64,000 bases of DNA, taken from Streptococcus vestibularis (lineage in GTDB: Bacteria > Bacillota > Bacilli > Lactobacillales > Streptococcaceae). Shown piece after piece: positions 56,616 to 64,000 of the stretch. Numbering within the stretch: the stretch's first letter is position 1; every line of letters starts with the position of its first letter. The position numbers and the translations under genes are program-made. The stretch covers positions 62,001-126,000 of the forward strand of contig JAABLG010000003.1 in NCBI GenBank assembly GCA_010604095.1. The letters run 5' to 3'. The notes under the pieces are model-generated. The model made no database searches, had not been told where the DNA came from, and was given only the letters and a program-made list of their open reading frames with translations.

Positions 56616-56889
56616 AGGAAATTATTCCTACCCACTCGATCCATCATGGAGCACTGAGGAAATTACCACAGTGCTTCATTTTTTGAGTCAGGTAGAAAAA
56701 GCATACGAAAGCAAGGTTGATCGTGATCAACTCTTGCAAGCCTATAAAGCGTTTAAGATTGTTGTCCCTGGAAAGGCACCTGAAAAGCAACTCGACAAGG
56801 CTTTTGAAGAAGCTAGCGGTTTTTCAACCTACCAAGCTATCAAAGCCGCCAAAGCACAAGATAAAGGATTAATCTCACTTGGAAAATAA
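56608..56889 (+). CDS. UPF0223 family protein
   Basis: The product is 93 residues from ATG 56608 ([19 protein letters not shown]). The [19 protein letters not shown] start and [20 protein letters not shown] middle define the UPF0223 family, whose function is unknown. It overlaps spx (8 nt) and the inositol monophosphatase gene (11 nt), giving a tight three-gene operon. Confidence 0.86.
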   Translation: MTKGNYSYPLDPSWSTEEITTVLHFLSQVEKAYESKVDRDQLLQAYKAFKIVVPGKAPEKQLDKAFEEASGFSTYQAIKAAKAQDKGLISLGK

Positions 56890-57646
56890 ATTGAGTTTCG
56901 CAAAAGAAATCATAAAAGAAGCTGGAGATTTTATTAAAGACAGTTTGTCAAAAACGATAACAGTCGAAGAAAAGACAGCTTTTGATGATTTAGTAACTAA
57001 TATTGATAAGCAAACACAAGATTTACTCGTTGCTAGGATTCAATCTGCTTTCCCTACGGATCATATTTTTGCAGAAGAAAATGGCCTAGTTCATGATATA
57101 AAAGATGGCAATGTCTGGGTCTTGGATCCTATTGACGGAACAGTCAATTTTATTGTTCAACAAGAAAATTTTTGTGTCATGATTGCTTACTACGAAGAGG
57201 GCCAAGGAAAATTCGGCCTCATTTATAACGTCATGGCTGATGAACTTTTCTATGGTGGTGGCCAATTCGATGTTTATTGTAATGACAAGTTACTTCCAGT
57301 ATATCAAGATCGTCCTTTAAATCGATGTCTAGTTGCTAGTAATGCAGCCATGTTTGCTAAAAATTTTCATGGCCTCCAAAGCTTTATTAATAAAACCTTG
57401 GGCGTACGTGTTTATGGTGGTGCCGGTTTAAGTATGTCAAAAGTCCTATCCGGTCAAATTTTAGCCTATTTTTCTGTCATTTACCCATGGGACTATGCTG
57501 CAGCAAGTATTATGGGCGAAAAATTAGGTTATCAGCTTGAGACCATTAACGGAGAAGCTCTTGATTACTCTAGTCGTCAGGCGGTAATGCTTGTTCCTAA
57601 AGCAAAGCTCAATGACATTAAAACCATTATGAGCTCTAAAGATTAA
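56879..57646 (+). CDS. Inositol monophosphatase family protein
   Basis: The product is 255 residues with a probable TTG start at 56879, preceded by AAAGGA. It has the metal-binding motifs EENG (AEENGLV), [11 protein letters not shown] and [11 protein letters not shown] of the SuhB/IMPase family. It dephosphorylates inositol phosphate or a related small molecule; the true substrate is unknown. The start overlaps UPF0223 by 11 nt. Confidence 0.87.
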   Translation: MENKLSFAKEIIKEAGDFIKDSLSKTITVEEKTAFDDLVTNIDKQTQDLLVARIQSAFPTDHIFAEENGLVHDIKDGNVWVLDPIDGTVNFIVQQENFCVMIAYYEEGQGKFGLIYNVMADELFYGGGQFDVYCNDKLLPVYQDRPLNRCLVASNAAMFAKNFHGLQSFINKTLGVRVYGGAGLSMSKVLSGQILAYFSVIYPWDYAAASIMGEKLGYQLETINGEALDYSSRQAVMLVPKAKLNDIKTIMSSKD

Positions 57647-57659
57647 TTGAATAAGTATA

Positions 57660-57706
57660 CTGGACAAATCAGGACCATAAGTCCTCTTGGTTGGTCCAGT
57701 TTTTTA
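57660..57706 (+). terminator. Terminator before rsmF
   Basis: Nested stems (CTGGAC/GTCCAG around AGGAC/GTCCT) are followed by seven T residues. Confidence 0.8.
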
Positions 57707-57720
57707 ATAGAAAGGAAACT

Positions 57721-59031
57721 ATGGAATTTCCATTAGATTTTGTAGAAAAATACACTGACTTATTGGGTAAAGAAGCGGATAACTTCTTCGCATCTTTTGA
57801 CCAGGAAGCCGTATCTGCCTATCGCACAAATCCTCTTAAAAAGCAGCAGAAAAACTATCCTGATGCTATTCCTAAAACACCTTGGGGTCATTACGGGAAA
57901 ATTTCTGGGAAATCTTCTGACCATGCGACTGGTTTGGTCTATTCTCAGGAACCTGCAGCTCAAATGGTCGCTCAAGTTGCAGCTCCAACCAAGGGAAGTC
58001 GTGTCTTAGATTTAGCAGCTGCTCCAGGTGGAAAATCTACCCATCTTCTAAGCTATCTAGACAATACAGGACTGCTCGTTAGCAATGAAATCAATCCCAA
58101 ACGTAGCAAGATTTTAGTTGAAAATATTGAACGTTTTGGTGCTAGAAATGTCGTGGTGACTAATACGTCAGCCGATAAACTAGCTAAAGTTTTCAAAAAT
58201 TACTTTGATACGATTGTCTTTGATGGACCATGTTCTGGTGAAGGAATGTTCCGCAAAGACCCTGATGCAATCCAATATTGGCATAAGGACTATCCGAGTG
58301 AGCTAGCACAATTGCAGAAGGACATCTTAACAGATGGTTTGAAGATGCTTGCCCCAGGTGGCCAATTAATCTACTCAACCTGCACCTGGTCCCCTGAGGA
58401 GAATGAAGGTGTGGTCTCTTGGATTTTAGAGAATTACCCTGACCTTGAATTGGTAGACATTCCGAAACAAAATGGTATGTGTCATGGAATCAATTTTCCA
58501 GAAACAGCTCGTATGTATCCGCATCATTTTAAGGGTGAAGGGCAATTTGTGGCAAAATTTCAAGATCAACGCCTAACCGAGCAAAAGCGTAACAAAGAAG
58601 GGAAATCTAACCTCAATAAGGAGCAGAAGCAACTTTGGGAAGCCTTTGCTAAAAAGTACCTTAAAACACATCTAGATGGTCTACTTCAGGTTTTTGGAGA
58701 CAATCTTTACCTACTTCCTAATGGTCTTCCAGATCTTTCCAAAGTGAAAATCGCTCGTAACGGTTTGCATCTAGGAATCTTCAAGAAGAAACGTTTCGAA
58801 CCAAGTTTTGCACTCGGAATGGCACTAACCTCTGATGAAGTTGTTTCAAGTCTATCCCTCAATCAAGAGCAGTTTGCCCAGTATGTTTCAGGCAATGTGG
58901 TTACTTTAGACCAAGCCCTTCCTAACGGTTGGTATCATTTATTGGTTGACGGTAATGGGTTTGGATTTGCCAAAGTCGTTGGAAATACCGTAAAAAATTA
59001 CTATCCAAAGGGTTTGAGATACCATATCTGA
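57721..59031 (+). CDS. rsmF: 16S rRNA (cytosine-C5)-methyltransferase RsmF-like
   Basis: The product is 436 residues from ATG 57721. The SAM-binding site is VLDLAAAPGGKSTH, and the two catalytic cysteines are in DGPCSGEGMF and YSTCTWSPEENE. The C-terminal PUA-like part (YVSGNVVTLDQALPNGWYHLLVDG) is as in Gram-positive RsmF. It starts after AGAAAGGAAACT. Confidence 0.9.
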   Translation: MEFPLDFVEKYTDLLGKEADNFFASFDQEAVSAYRTNPLKKQQKNYPDAIPKTPWGHYGKISGKSSDHATGLVYSQEPAAQMVAQVAAPTKGSRVLDLAAAPGGKSTHLLSYLDNTGLLVSNEINPKRSKILVENIERFGARNVVVTNTSADKLAKVFKNYFDTIVFDGPCSGEGMFRKDPDAIQYWHKDYPSELAQLQKDILTDGLKMLAPGGQLIYSTCTWSPEENEGVVSWILENYPDLELVDIPKQNGMCHGINFPETARMYPHHFKGEGQFVAKFQDQRLTEQKRNKEGKSNLNKEQKQLWEAFAKKYLKTHLDGLLQVFGDNLYLLPNGLPDLSKVKIARNGLHLGIFKKKRFEPSFALGMALTSDEVVSSLSLNQEQFAQYVSGNVVTLDQALPNGWYHLLVDGNGFGFAKVVGNTVKNYYPKGLRYHI

Positions 59032-59077
59032 CAGCCTGTAATCAAAGTTTAATGTGACTTAATCATCCTATCCTTGG

Positions 59078-59083
59078 TATAAT
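59078..59083 (+). promoter_or_regulatory. Extended -10 promoter of the pst operon
   Basis: TGGTATAAT with TATAAT at 59078-59083 lies 66 nt before pstS. The upstream stretch has a degenerate repeat (TTTAATGTGACTTAAT) that could be a response-regulator site; this is not certain. Confidence 0.6.
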
Positions 59084-59149
59084 TAAAGAGATGTCTTTTA
59101 GAAGCCTATATATTACGCTATTTTGTTACAAAAATCTCGGAGGACAAAA

Positions 59150-60025
59150 ATGAAAAAAACAAAAGTCCTTGCAGTGATTTTATCACTAGCAATGGCCACA
59201 CTAGTCTTAACTGGCTGTGCCTCTTGGATTGACCGTGGTCAGTCCATTACAGCAGTTGGGTCTACGGCTCTTCAACCTTTAGTGGAAGCAGCAGCAGATG
59301 GTTTCGCTGAAAAGAGCCCTGAAAAAATTGTTAATGTCCAAGGGGGTGGTTCTGGTACAGGGCTTTCACAAGTTCAATCTGGAGCTGTCCAAATTGGTAA
59401 CAGCGATCTCTTTGCTGAGGAAAAATCTGGAATAGATGCTAGTAAGCTTGTTGACTTTCAAGTTGCTGTTGCTGGCATTGCCGTTATTACCAATAAAGAA
59501 GTTTCTGTTGACAACCTAACAACAGAGCAACTTCGCAAAATTTTCACAGGCGAAATTACAAATTGGAAACAACTCGGTGGACAGGATTTGGATATTACCA
59601 TCATCAACCGTGCAGCAAGTTCAGGATCACGTGCCACTTTTGATGCTGTCATTATGGACGGAAAATCTCCTATTCGCACGCAAGAGCAAGATTCTAACGG
59701 AATGGTTAAGTCAATTGTCGCTCAAACGCCTGGAGCGATTTCATACTTATCATTTGCTTACCTTGATGACTCTGTTAAAACATTGAAGCTTAATGGCTTT
59801 GAACCAAAGGCTGAAAATGTTGCAACTAATGATTGGCCAATCTGGTCTTACGAACATATGTATACTAAAGGTAAGCCCGATGGTTATACAAAACAATTCC
59901 TAGACTATATGATGAGCGACGAAGTTCAAGAGAACGTCGTTTCAAAAATGGGTTACATTTCCATCCATAGTATGAAAGTAACAAAGGATGCTGATGGTAA
60001 AGTCACAAAGAAGAGTGAGGAGTAA
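59150..60025 (+). CDS. pstS: Phosphate-binding lipoprotein PstS
   Basis: The product is 291 residues from ATG 59150, after CGGAGGACAAAA. The signal peptide ends at the lipobox LTGC (Cys near residue 23). Phosphate-site segments are [14 protein letters not shown] and [11 protein letters not shown], with [11 protein letters not shown] further on. It captures phosphate outside the membrane for PstCAB. Confidence 0.94.
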   Translation: MKKTKVLAVILSLAMATLVLTGCASWIDRGQSITAVGSTALQPLVEAAADGFAEKSPEKIVNVQGGGSGTGLSQVQSGAVQIGNSDLFAEEKSGIDASKLVDFQVAVAGIAVITNKEVSVDNLTTEQLRKIFTGEITNWKQLGGQDLDITIINRAASSGSRATFDAVIMDGKSPIRTQEQDSNGMVKSIVAQTPGAISYLSFAYLDDSVKTLKLNGFEPKAENVATNDWPIWSYEHMYTKGKPDGYTKQFLDYMMSDEVQENVVSKMGYISIHSMKVTKDADGKVTKKSEE

Positions 60026-60027
60026 GC

Positions 60028-60942
60028 ATGAAAAATGAAGATTTGGTGAAGCAGTTAACATCACCCTCTAAAAATTCACGCCTCGAAAAGTTTGGTAAAA
60101 CAATCACTTTTCTTTGCCTAGCTTTGATTGTTTTCATTGTAGCAATGATTTTACTATTTGTAGCCCAAAAAGGACTAGCTACTTTCTTTGTCAATAAGGT
60201 TAGTTTGATTGAGTTCCTCTTTAGTGGGAATTGGTCACCATCTGAGGGCAAGTTTGGGGCGCTGCCAATGATTTTTGGCTCATTCGTGGTTACCTTACTT
60301 TCAGCCTTAGTAGCAACGCCATTTGCTATTGGGGCAGCCATCTTTATGACTGAGATTTCTCCTAAAGGGGCTAAATTCCTACAACCCGCTATTGAACTTT
60401 TGGTTGGGATTCCATCTGTTGTATATGGATTCATTGGTCTTCAAGTCGTGGTCCCATTTGTTCGTTTCATTTTTGGTGGTACAGGATTTGGTATCCTTTC
60501 AGGTACCTTTGTCTTGTTCGTCATGATTTTACCAACCGTAACCTTTATGACGACAGATACGCTTCGTGCGGTACCACGTCACTATCGTGAGGCCAGTCTT
60601 GCCATGGGGGCTACTCGCTGGCAAACCATTTGGCGAGTGACGCTTAATGCGGCCAAACCAGGTATTTTCACGGCCGTTATCTTTGGTATGGCCCGTGCCT
60701 TCGGTGAGGCTCTTGCCATCCAGATGGTCGTCGGAAATTCTGCTGTGGTTCCAACTTCTTTAACTACACCGGCAGCAACCTTGACATCTGTATTGACTAT
60801 GGGAATCGGAAATACCGTCATGGGCACAGTTTCAAACAATGTCCTCTGGTCACTTGCCCTGGTACTCTTATTAATGAGCCTCGGTTTCAATATGTTGGTT
60901 AAATTCATTACCCGTGAAAGAAAGAGAAATTATGAACGCTAA
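60028..60942 (+). CDS. pstC: Phosphate ABC transporter permease PstC
   Basis: The product is 304 residues with about six membrane helices. The coupling loop reads REASLAMGATRWQTIWRVTL. It starts 2 nt after pstS and overlaps pstA by 11 nt. It forms the channel with PstA. Confidence 0.94.
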   Translation: MKNEDLVKQLTSPSKNSRLEKFGKTITFLCLALIVFIVAMILLFVAQKGLATFFVNKVSLIEFLFSGNWSPSEGKFGALPMIFGSFVVTLLSALVATPFAIGAAIFMTEISPKGAKFLQPAIELLVGIPSVVYGFIGLQVVVPFVRFIFGGTGFGILSGTFVLFVMILPTVTFMTTDTLRAVPRHYREASLAMGATRWQTIWRVTLNAAKPGIFTAVIFGMARAFGEALAIQMVVGNSAVVPTSLTTPAATLTSVLTMGIGNTVMGTVSNNVLWSLALVLLLMSLGFNMLVKFITRERKRNYER

Positions 60943-61816
60943 AAAAATTGATAAAATTGCCATCGGCACACTCTATGTGATTGCTGGCATTATTGTAACA
61001 ATACTAGCAGCCTTGATTCTCTATATCTTGGTTCGTGGGTTACCACACATTAGCTGGTCTTTCTTGACAAGTCGATCATCGTCCTACAAAGCCGGAGGAG
61101 GAATTGGTGTTCAACTCTACAATTCATTCTTTCTTTTAGTGATTACCTTGATTATTTCTGTTCCTCTTTCAATGGGAGCAGGTATTTATCTTTCCGAATA
61201 CGCTAAAAAAGGAAGACTCACAAACTTTGTAAGGACTTGTATTGAGATTCTTTCATCACTACCATCAGTAGTAGTTGGACTTTTTGGTTATTTGATTTTC
61301 GTTGTCCAATTTCAGTATGGTTTTTCAATTCTATCAGGTGCCTTGGCACTTACCGTTTTTAACCTACCACAAATGACACGTACTGTTGAAGATAGTCTAA
61401 GAACGGTTCACCATACCCAGCGTGAAGCAGGTCTTGCTTTAGGCTTGTCTCGCTGGGAAACCATCTGTTATGTTGTCGTACCAGAGGCCTTACCAGGAAT
61501 TGTAACTGGGATTGTACTTGCATCTGGCCGTATTTTTGGGGAAGCAGCAGCACTTATTTACACAGCTGGTCAATCAGCACCGGCCCTTAACTGGAGTGAC
61601 TGGAATCCACTTTCTATCTCTAGTCCGATTTCGATCTTCCGCCAAGCTGAGACGCTTGCTGTTCACATCTGGAAAGTCAATTCTGAAGGGACGACACCTG
61701 ACGCTACAGCTGTATCAGCTGGTTCAGCGGCAGTACTCTTGATTTTCATTTTGATTTTCAACTTTGGTGCACGTCGTTTGGGAGCTTACCTCCATAAGAA
61801 ATTAACATCCGCTTAA
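60932..61816 (+). CDS. pstA: Phosphate ABC transporter permease PstA
   Basis: The product is 294 residues from ATG 60932 (MNAKKIDKIAIGTLYVI), inside the end of pstC. The coupling loop is REAGLALGLSRWETICYVVV. It partners PstC. Confidence 0.94.
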   Translation: MNAKKIDKIAIGTLYVIAGIIVTILAALILYILVRGLPHISWSFLTSRSSSYKAGGGIGVQLYNSFFLLVITLIISVPLSMGAGIYLSEYAKKGRLTNFVRTCIEILSSLPSVVVGLFGYLIFVVQFQYGFSILSGALALTVFNLPQMTRTVEDSLRTVHHTQREAGLALGLSRWETICYVVVPEALPGIVTGIVLASGRIFGEAAALIYTAGQSAPALNWSDWNPLSISSPISIFRQAETLAVHIWKVNSEGTTPDATAVSAGSAAVLLIFILIFNFGARRLGAYLHKKLTSA

Positions 61817-61826
61817 AGGAGTTACC

Positions 61827-62630
61827 ATGACTAAATACAATTGGGATGAGCGTCATATTATCACCTTCCCAGAGAAGGAGCTCGCTCTTGAAACCAAGGA
61901 CTTACATGTCTACTATGGCCAAAAAGAAGCCATCAAAGGTATTGATATGAAGTTCGAAAAAAATAAAATTACGGCTCTGATTGGACCTTCGGGATGTGGA
62001 AAATCAACCTTCCTTCGTAGTTTAAACCGTATGAATGATACTATTGATATTGCCAAGGTCACTGGACAAATTCTATATGAAGGCGTCGATGTTAATGCTA
62101 GTAATATCAATGTTTATGAAATGCGCAAACATATTGGCATGGTCTTTCAGCGTCCTAATCCTTTTGCCAAGTCTATTTATAAAAATATTACCTTTGCCCA
62201 CGAACGTAAAGGGGTGAGAGACAAACAAACCTTGGATGAAATTGTTGAAACCTCACTTAAGCAGGCTGGACTTTGGAATCAGGTAAAAGATGATCTTCAT
62301 AAATCAGCCTTTACCCTATCAGGCGGTCAGCAGCAACGGCTTTGTATAGCAAGGGCCATTGCTGTTAAACCACGTATCCTTCTCATGGATGAACCTGCCG
62401 CCTCACTGGACCCTGTTGCCACGATGCAACTAGAGGAAACCATGTTTGAACTTAAGGAAAACTACTCTATTATCATCGTAACGCACAATATGCAACAAGC
62501 AGCGCGTGCTAGTGATTATACAGCTTTCTTCTACCTTGGTGACCTCATCGAATATGACAAAACTAAGAAAATCTTCCAAGATGCTGCCCTACGGTCAACC
62601 AGTGACTATGTCTCAGGACGCTTTGGATAG
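61827..62630 (+). CDS. pstB: Phosphate ABC transporter ATPase PstB (first copy)
   Basis: The product is 267 residues: Walker A GPSGCGKST, signature LSGGQQQRL, Walker B ILLMDEPAASLDP and H-loop VTHNMQQAAR. It carries a longer N-terminus (YNWDERHIITFPEKELALET) than its paralogue. It is the first of two adjacent PstB genes. Confidence 0.94.
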   Translation: MTKYNWDERHIITFPEKELALETKDLHVYYGQKEAIKGIDMKFEKNKITALIGPSGCGKSTFLRSLNRMNDTIDIAKVTGQILYEGVDVNASNINVYEMRKHIGMVFQRPNPFAKSIYKNITFAHERKGVRDKQTLDEIVETSLKQAGLWNQVKDDLHKSAFTLSGGQQQRLCIARAIAVKPRILLMDEPAASLDPVATMQLEETMFELKENYSIIIVTHNMQQAARASDYTAFFYLGDLIEYDKTKKIFQDAALRSTSDYVSGRFG

Positions 62631-62642
62631 AAAGGAGCATCT

Positions 62643-63401
62643 ATGACTGAACCAATCATTTCCATCAATGATTTATCGGTGTATTTTAATAAGAAAAAAG
62701 CCCTTAATAACGTGACCATGGATTTCTATCCAAATGAAATCACAGCCCTTATCGGACCTTCAGGATCAGGAAAATCAACCTTGCTCCGTTCTATCAACCG
62801 AATGGGAGATTTAAACCCTGAGTGGACGCTTACTGGAGCAGTATCTTACAATGGTCATAATGTCTATAGTCCTCGAACGGACACTGTTGAGCTACGCAAG
62901 CAAATTGGTATGGTCTTTCAACAACCTAATCCCTTCCCCATGTCTATCTATGAAAACGTGGTTTATGGACTTCGTATCAATGGTATCAAAGACAAAGCAG
63001 TCCTTGATAAAGCAGTCGAAGAATCTCTAAAAGGTGCTTCAATATGGGAAGAAGTAAAAGACCGTCTCCATGAATCAGCTCTCGGCCTTTCGGGTGGACA
63101 ACAACAACGTATCTGTATCGCAAGGGTTCTTGCAACATCACCAAAGGTTATCCTACTTGACGAGCCAACATCAGCTTTGGACCCTATCTCGGCAGGAAAA
63201 ATCGAAGAAACCCTCTACAACCTAAAAGACCAGTACACTTTGTTGCTTGTTACTCGTTCTATGCAACAAGCTAGTCGTATCTCCCAACGAACAGGCTTTT
63301 TCCTTGATGGACAACTCATTGAATATTCATCGACTAAGCATATGTTCCTTAATCCACAACACAAAGAAACAGAAGATTACATTACCGGTAAGTTCGGTTA
63401 A
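62643..63401 (+). CDS. pstB: Phosphate ABC transporter ATPase PstB (second copy)
   Basis: The product is 252 residues: Walker [10 protein letters not shown], signature LSGGQQQRI, Walker [14 protein letters not shown]. The switch region reads [10 protein letters not shown]: the normal catalytic His of the H-loop (VTHNMQQ in the first copy) is Arg here. This suggests impaired hydrolysis if the copy works alone. Two PstB genes are usual in streptococci; they may form a heterodimer. Confidence 0.93.
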   Translation: MTEPIISINDLSVYFNKKKALNNVTMDFYPNEITALIGPSGSGKSTLLRSINRMGDLNPEWTLTGAVSYNGHNVYSPRTDTVELRKQIGMVFQQPNPFPMSIYENVVYGLRINGIKDKAVLDKAVEESLKGASIWEEVKDRLHESALGLSGGQQQRICIARVLATSPKVILLDEPTSALDPISAGKIEETLYNLKDQYTLLLVTRSMQQASRISQRTGFFLDGQLIEYSSTKHMFLNPQHKETEDYITGKFG

Positions 63402-63425
63402 GAAAGGACGGATTCATTACCAATT

Positions 63426-64000
63426 ATGATGTTACGAACACCCTTCGAAGAAGAATTAGCAAAACTCCACAATCAATTTTATGCCATGGGTACCGAAGTT
63501 GCTGCTCAGCTCAAAAAAGCAGTACGTGCCTTCATCAGCCATGACCGTGAATTAGCTAAAGAAGTTATTGAAAACGATGAAATTGTCAATAACTACGAAA
63601 CCAAACTTGAGAAAAAATCGCTTGAAATTATTGCCCTTCAGCAACCTGTATCAAGTGATTTACGTACTGTTATCACCGCACTAAAAGCATCTAGTGACGT
63701 CGAGCGTATGGGTGACCATGCTGTTGCCATCGCAAAGGCGACCATCCGTATTAAGGGTGAAAACCGAATGACTGATATTGAAGCTGAGATCAAGAAAATG
63801 GGGAAAGCAGTCCGCCATATGGTTGAAGAAGCTCTTGAAGTTTACTTGAATGCTGACGAAAAGCGTGCTTATGAAATCGCAGCTTCAGATGAAATCATTG
63901 ACAACTTTTTCCGTGATATCCAATCCATGACGGTAGAAGGTGTCCGGAAAAATCCAGATGCAGCCTTCGCTGCTAAAGAATATTTCCAAGTACTCATGTA
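63426..64000 (+). CDS. phoU: Phosphate-signalling regulator PhoU (5' part)
   Basis: About 190 residues are visible to the window edge, so the last part is missing. It has the PhoU helical repeats with metal-binding segments: LRTPFEEELAKLHNQF, SSDVERMGDHAVAIAKATI and YEIAASDEIIDNFF. ATG 63426 or 63429 may be the start; AAAGGA lies rather far upstream. PhoU restrains PstSCAB and the phosphate two-component system. Confidence 0.92.
   Translation, partial: MMLRTPFEEELAKLHNQFYAMGTEVAAQLKKAVRAFISHDRELAKEVIENDEIVNNYETKLEKKSLEIIALQQPVSSDLRTVITALKASSDVERMGDHAVAIAKATIRIKGENRMTDIEAEIKKMGKAVRHMVEEALEVYLNADEKRAYEIAASDEIIDNFFRDIQSMTVEGVRKNPDAAFAAKEYFQVLM

Overview
This is a low-GC Firmicutes chromosome segment, and nearly all of it reads as Streptococcus. 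The support is the pyruvate oxidase SpxB, a CopY-CupA-CopA copper operon, two PyrR-type attenuators, an LPXTG-anchored 5'-nucleotidase, the Pst cluster with two PstB ATPases, and typical streptococcal RqcH, MnmE, PcrA, TruB, RibF and Spx proteins. An H2O2-forming oxidase with this gene content would fit a viridans or salivarius-group species. That placement is an inference, because no rRNA or other species marker lies in the window.

Layout. 1-2649: an S-T-A-A ECF transporter that is more GC-rich, with codon usage more like lactobacilli; it abuts a 5'-truncated pnuC remnant. 3253-6555: an Rrf2 regulator with two matching operators, then three oxidoreductase/hydrolase genes. 6619-9189: small membrane proteins, a TetR regulator, a two-hairpin element and a CDF metal exporter. 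9300-11828: ferrochelatase, a zinc alcohol dehydrogenase and an IS30-type transposase remnant. 11921-15011: the copper operon with cop boxes. 15373-17148: spxB. 17385-19908: a self-contained ABC exporter with its TetR regulator and two palindromic operators. 20110-26936: nucleoside phosphorylase, HAD phosphatase, an unusual SF2 helicase with a membrane hairpin, an orphan metal/siderophore-type binding protein and a MATE exporter. 26973-28840: a two-gene ABC module between 28-bp direct repeats. 28827-32203: GT-C membrane glycosyltransferase and rqcH. 32265-32565: a highly structured non-coding element. 32873-34354: TraX-like protein and DJ-1/PfpI protein. 34520-38081: pyrK-pyrD and pyrF-pyrE with PyrR attenuators. 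38166-43650: amidase, amino-acid binding protein plus permease, surface 5'-nucleotidase. 43898-46737: mnmE and an AGCS symporter under a single-aptamer glycine riboswitch. 47252-54230: pcrA, O-acetylhomoserine sulfhydrylase, tpx, an orphan HsdS-like protein and a DUF1858/DUF438 pair. 54344-59031: truB-ribF, spx, UPF0223, inositol monophosphatase and rsmF. 59150-64000: pstS-pstC-pstA-pstB-pstB-phoU, with phoU cut by the window edge.

Shared themes are metal and redox handling (copper, CDF, ferrochelatase, SpxB, Tpx, Spx, Rrf2), pyrimidine synthesis and salvage (pyr genes, nucleoside phosphorylase, surface nucleotidase), phosphate and amino-acid uptake, and RNA modification (MnmE, TruB, RsmF).

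The best candidates for undescribed biology are the 301-bp multi-stem element at 32265-32565, the helicase with a predicted transmembrane hairpin (21646-24360), the 28-bp-repeat-flanked ABC module, the Rrf2 regulon with its 8-5-8 palindrome, and the foreign-looking ECF block fused to a broken pnuC.
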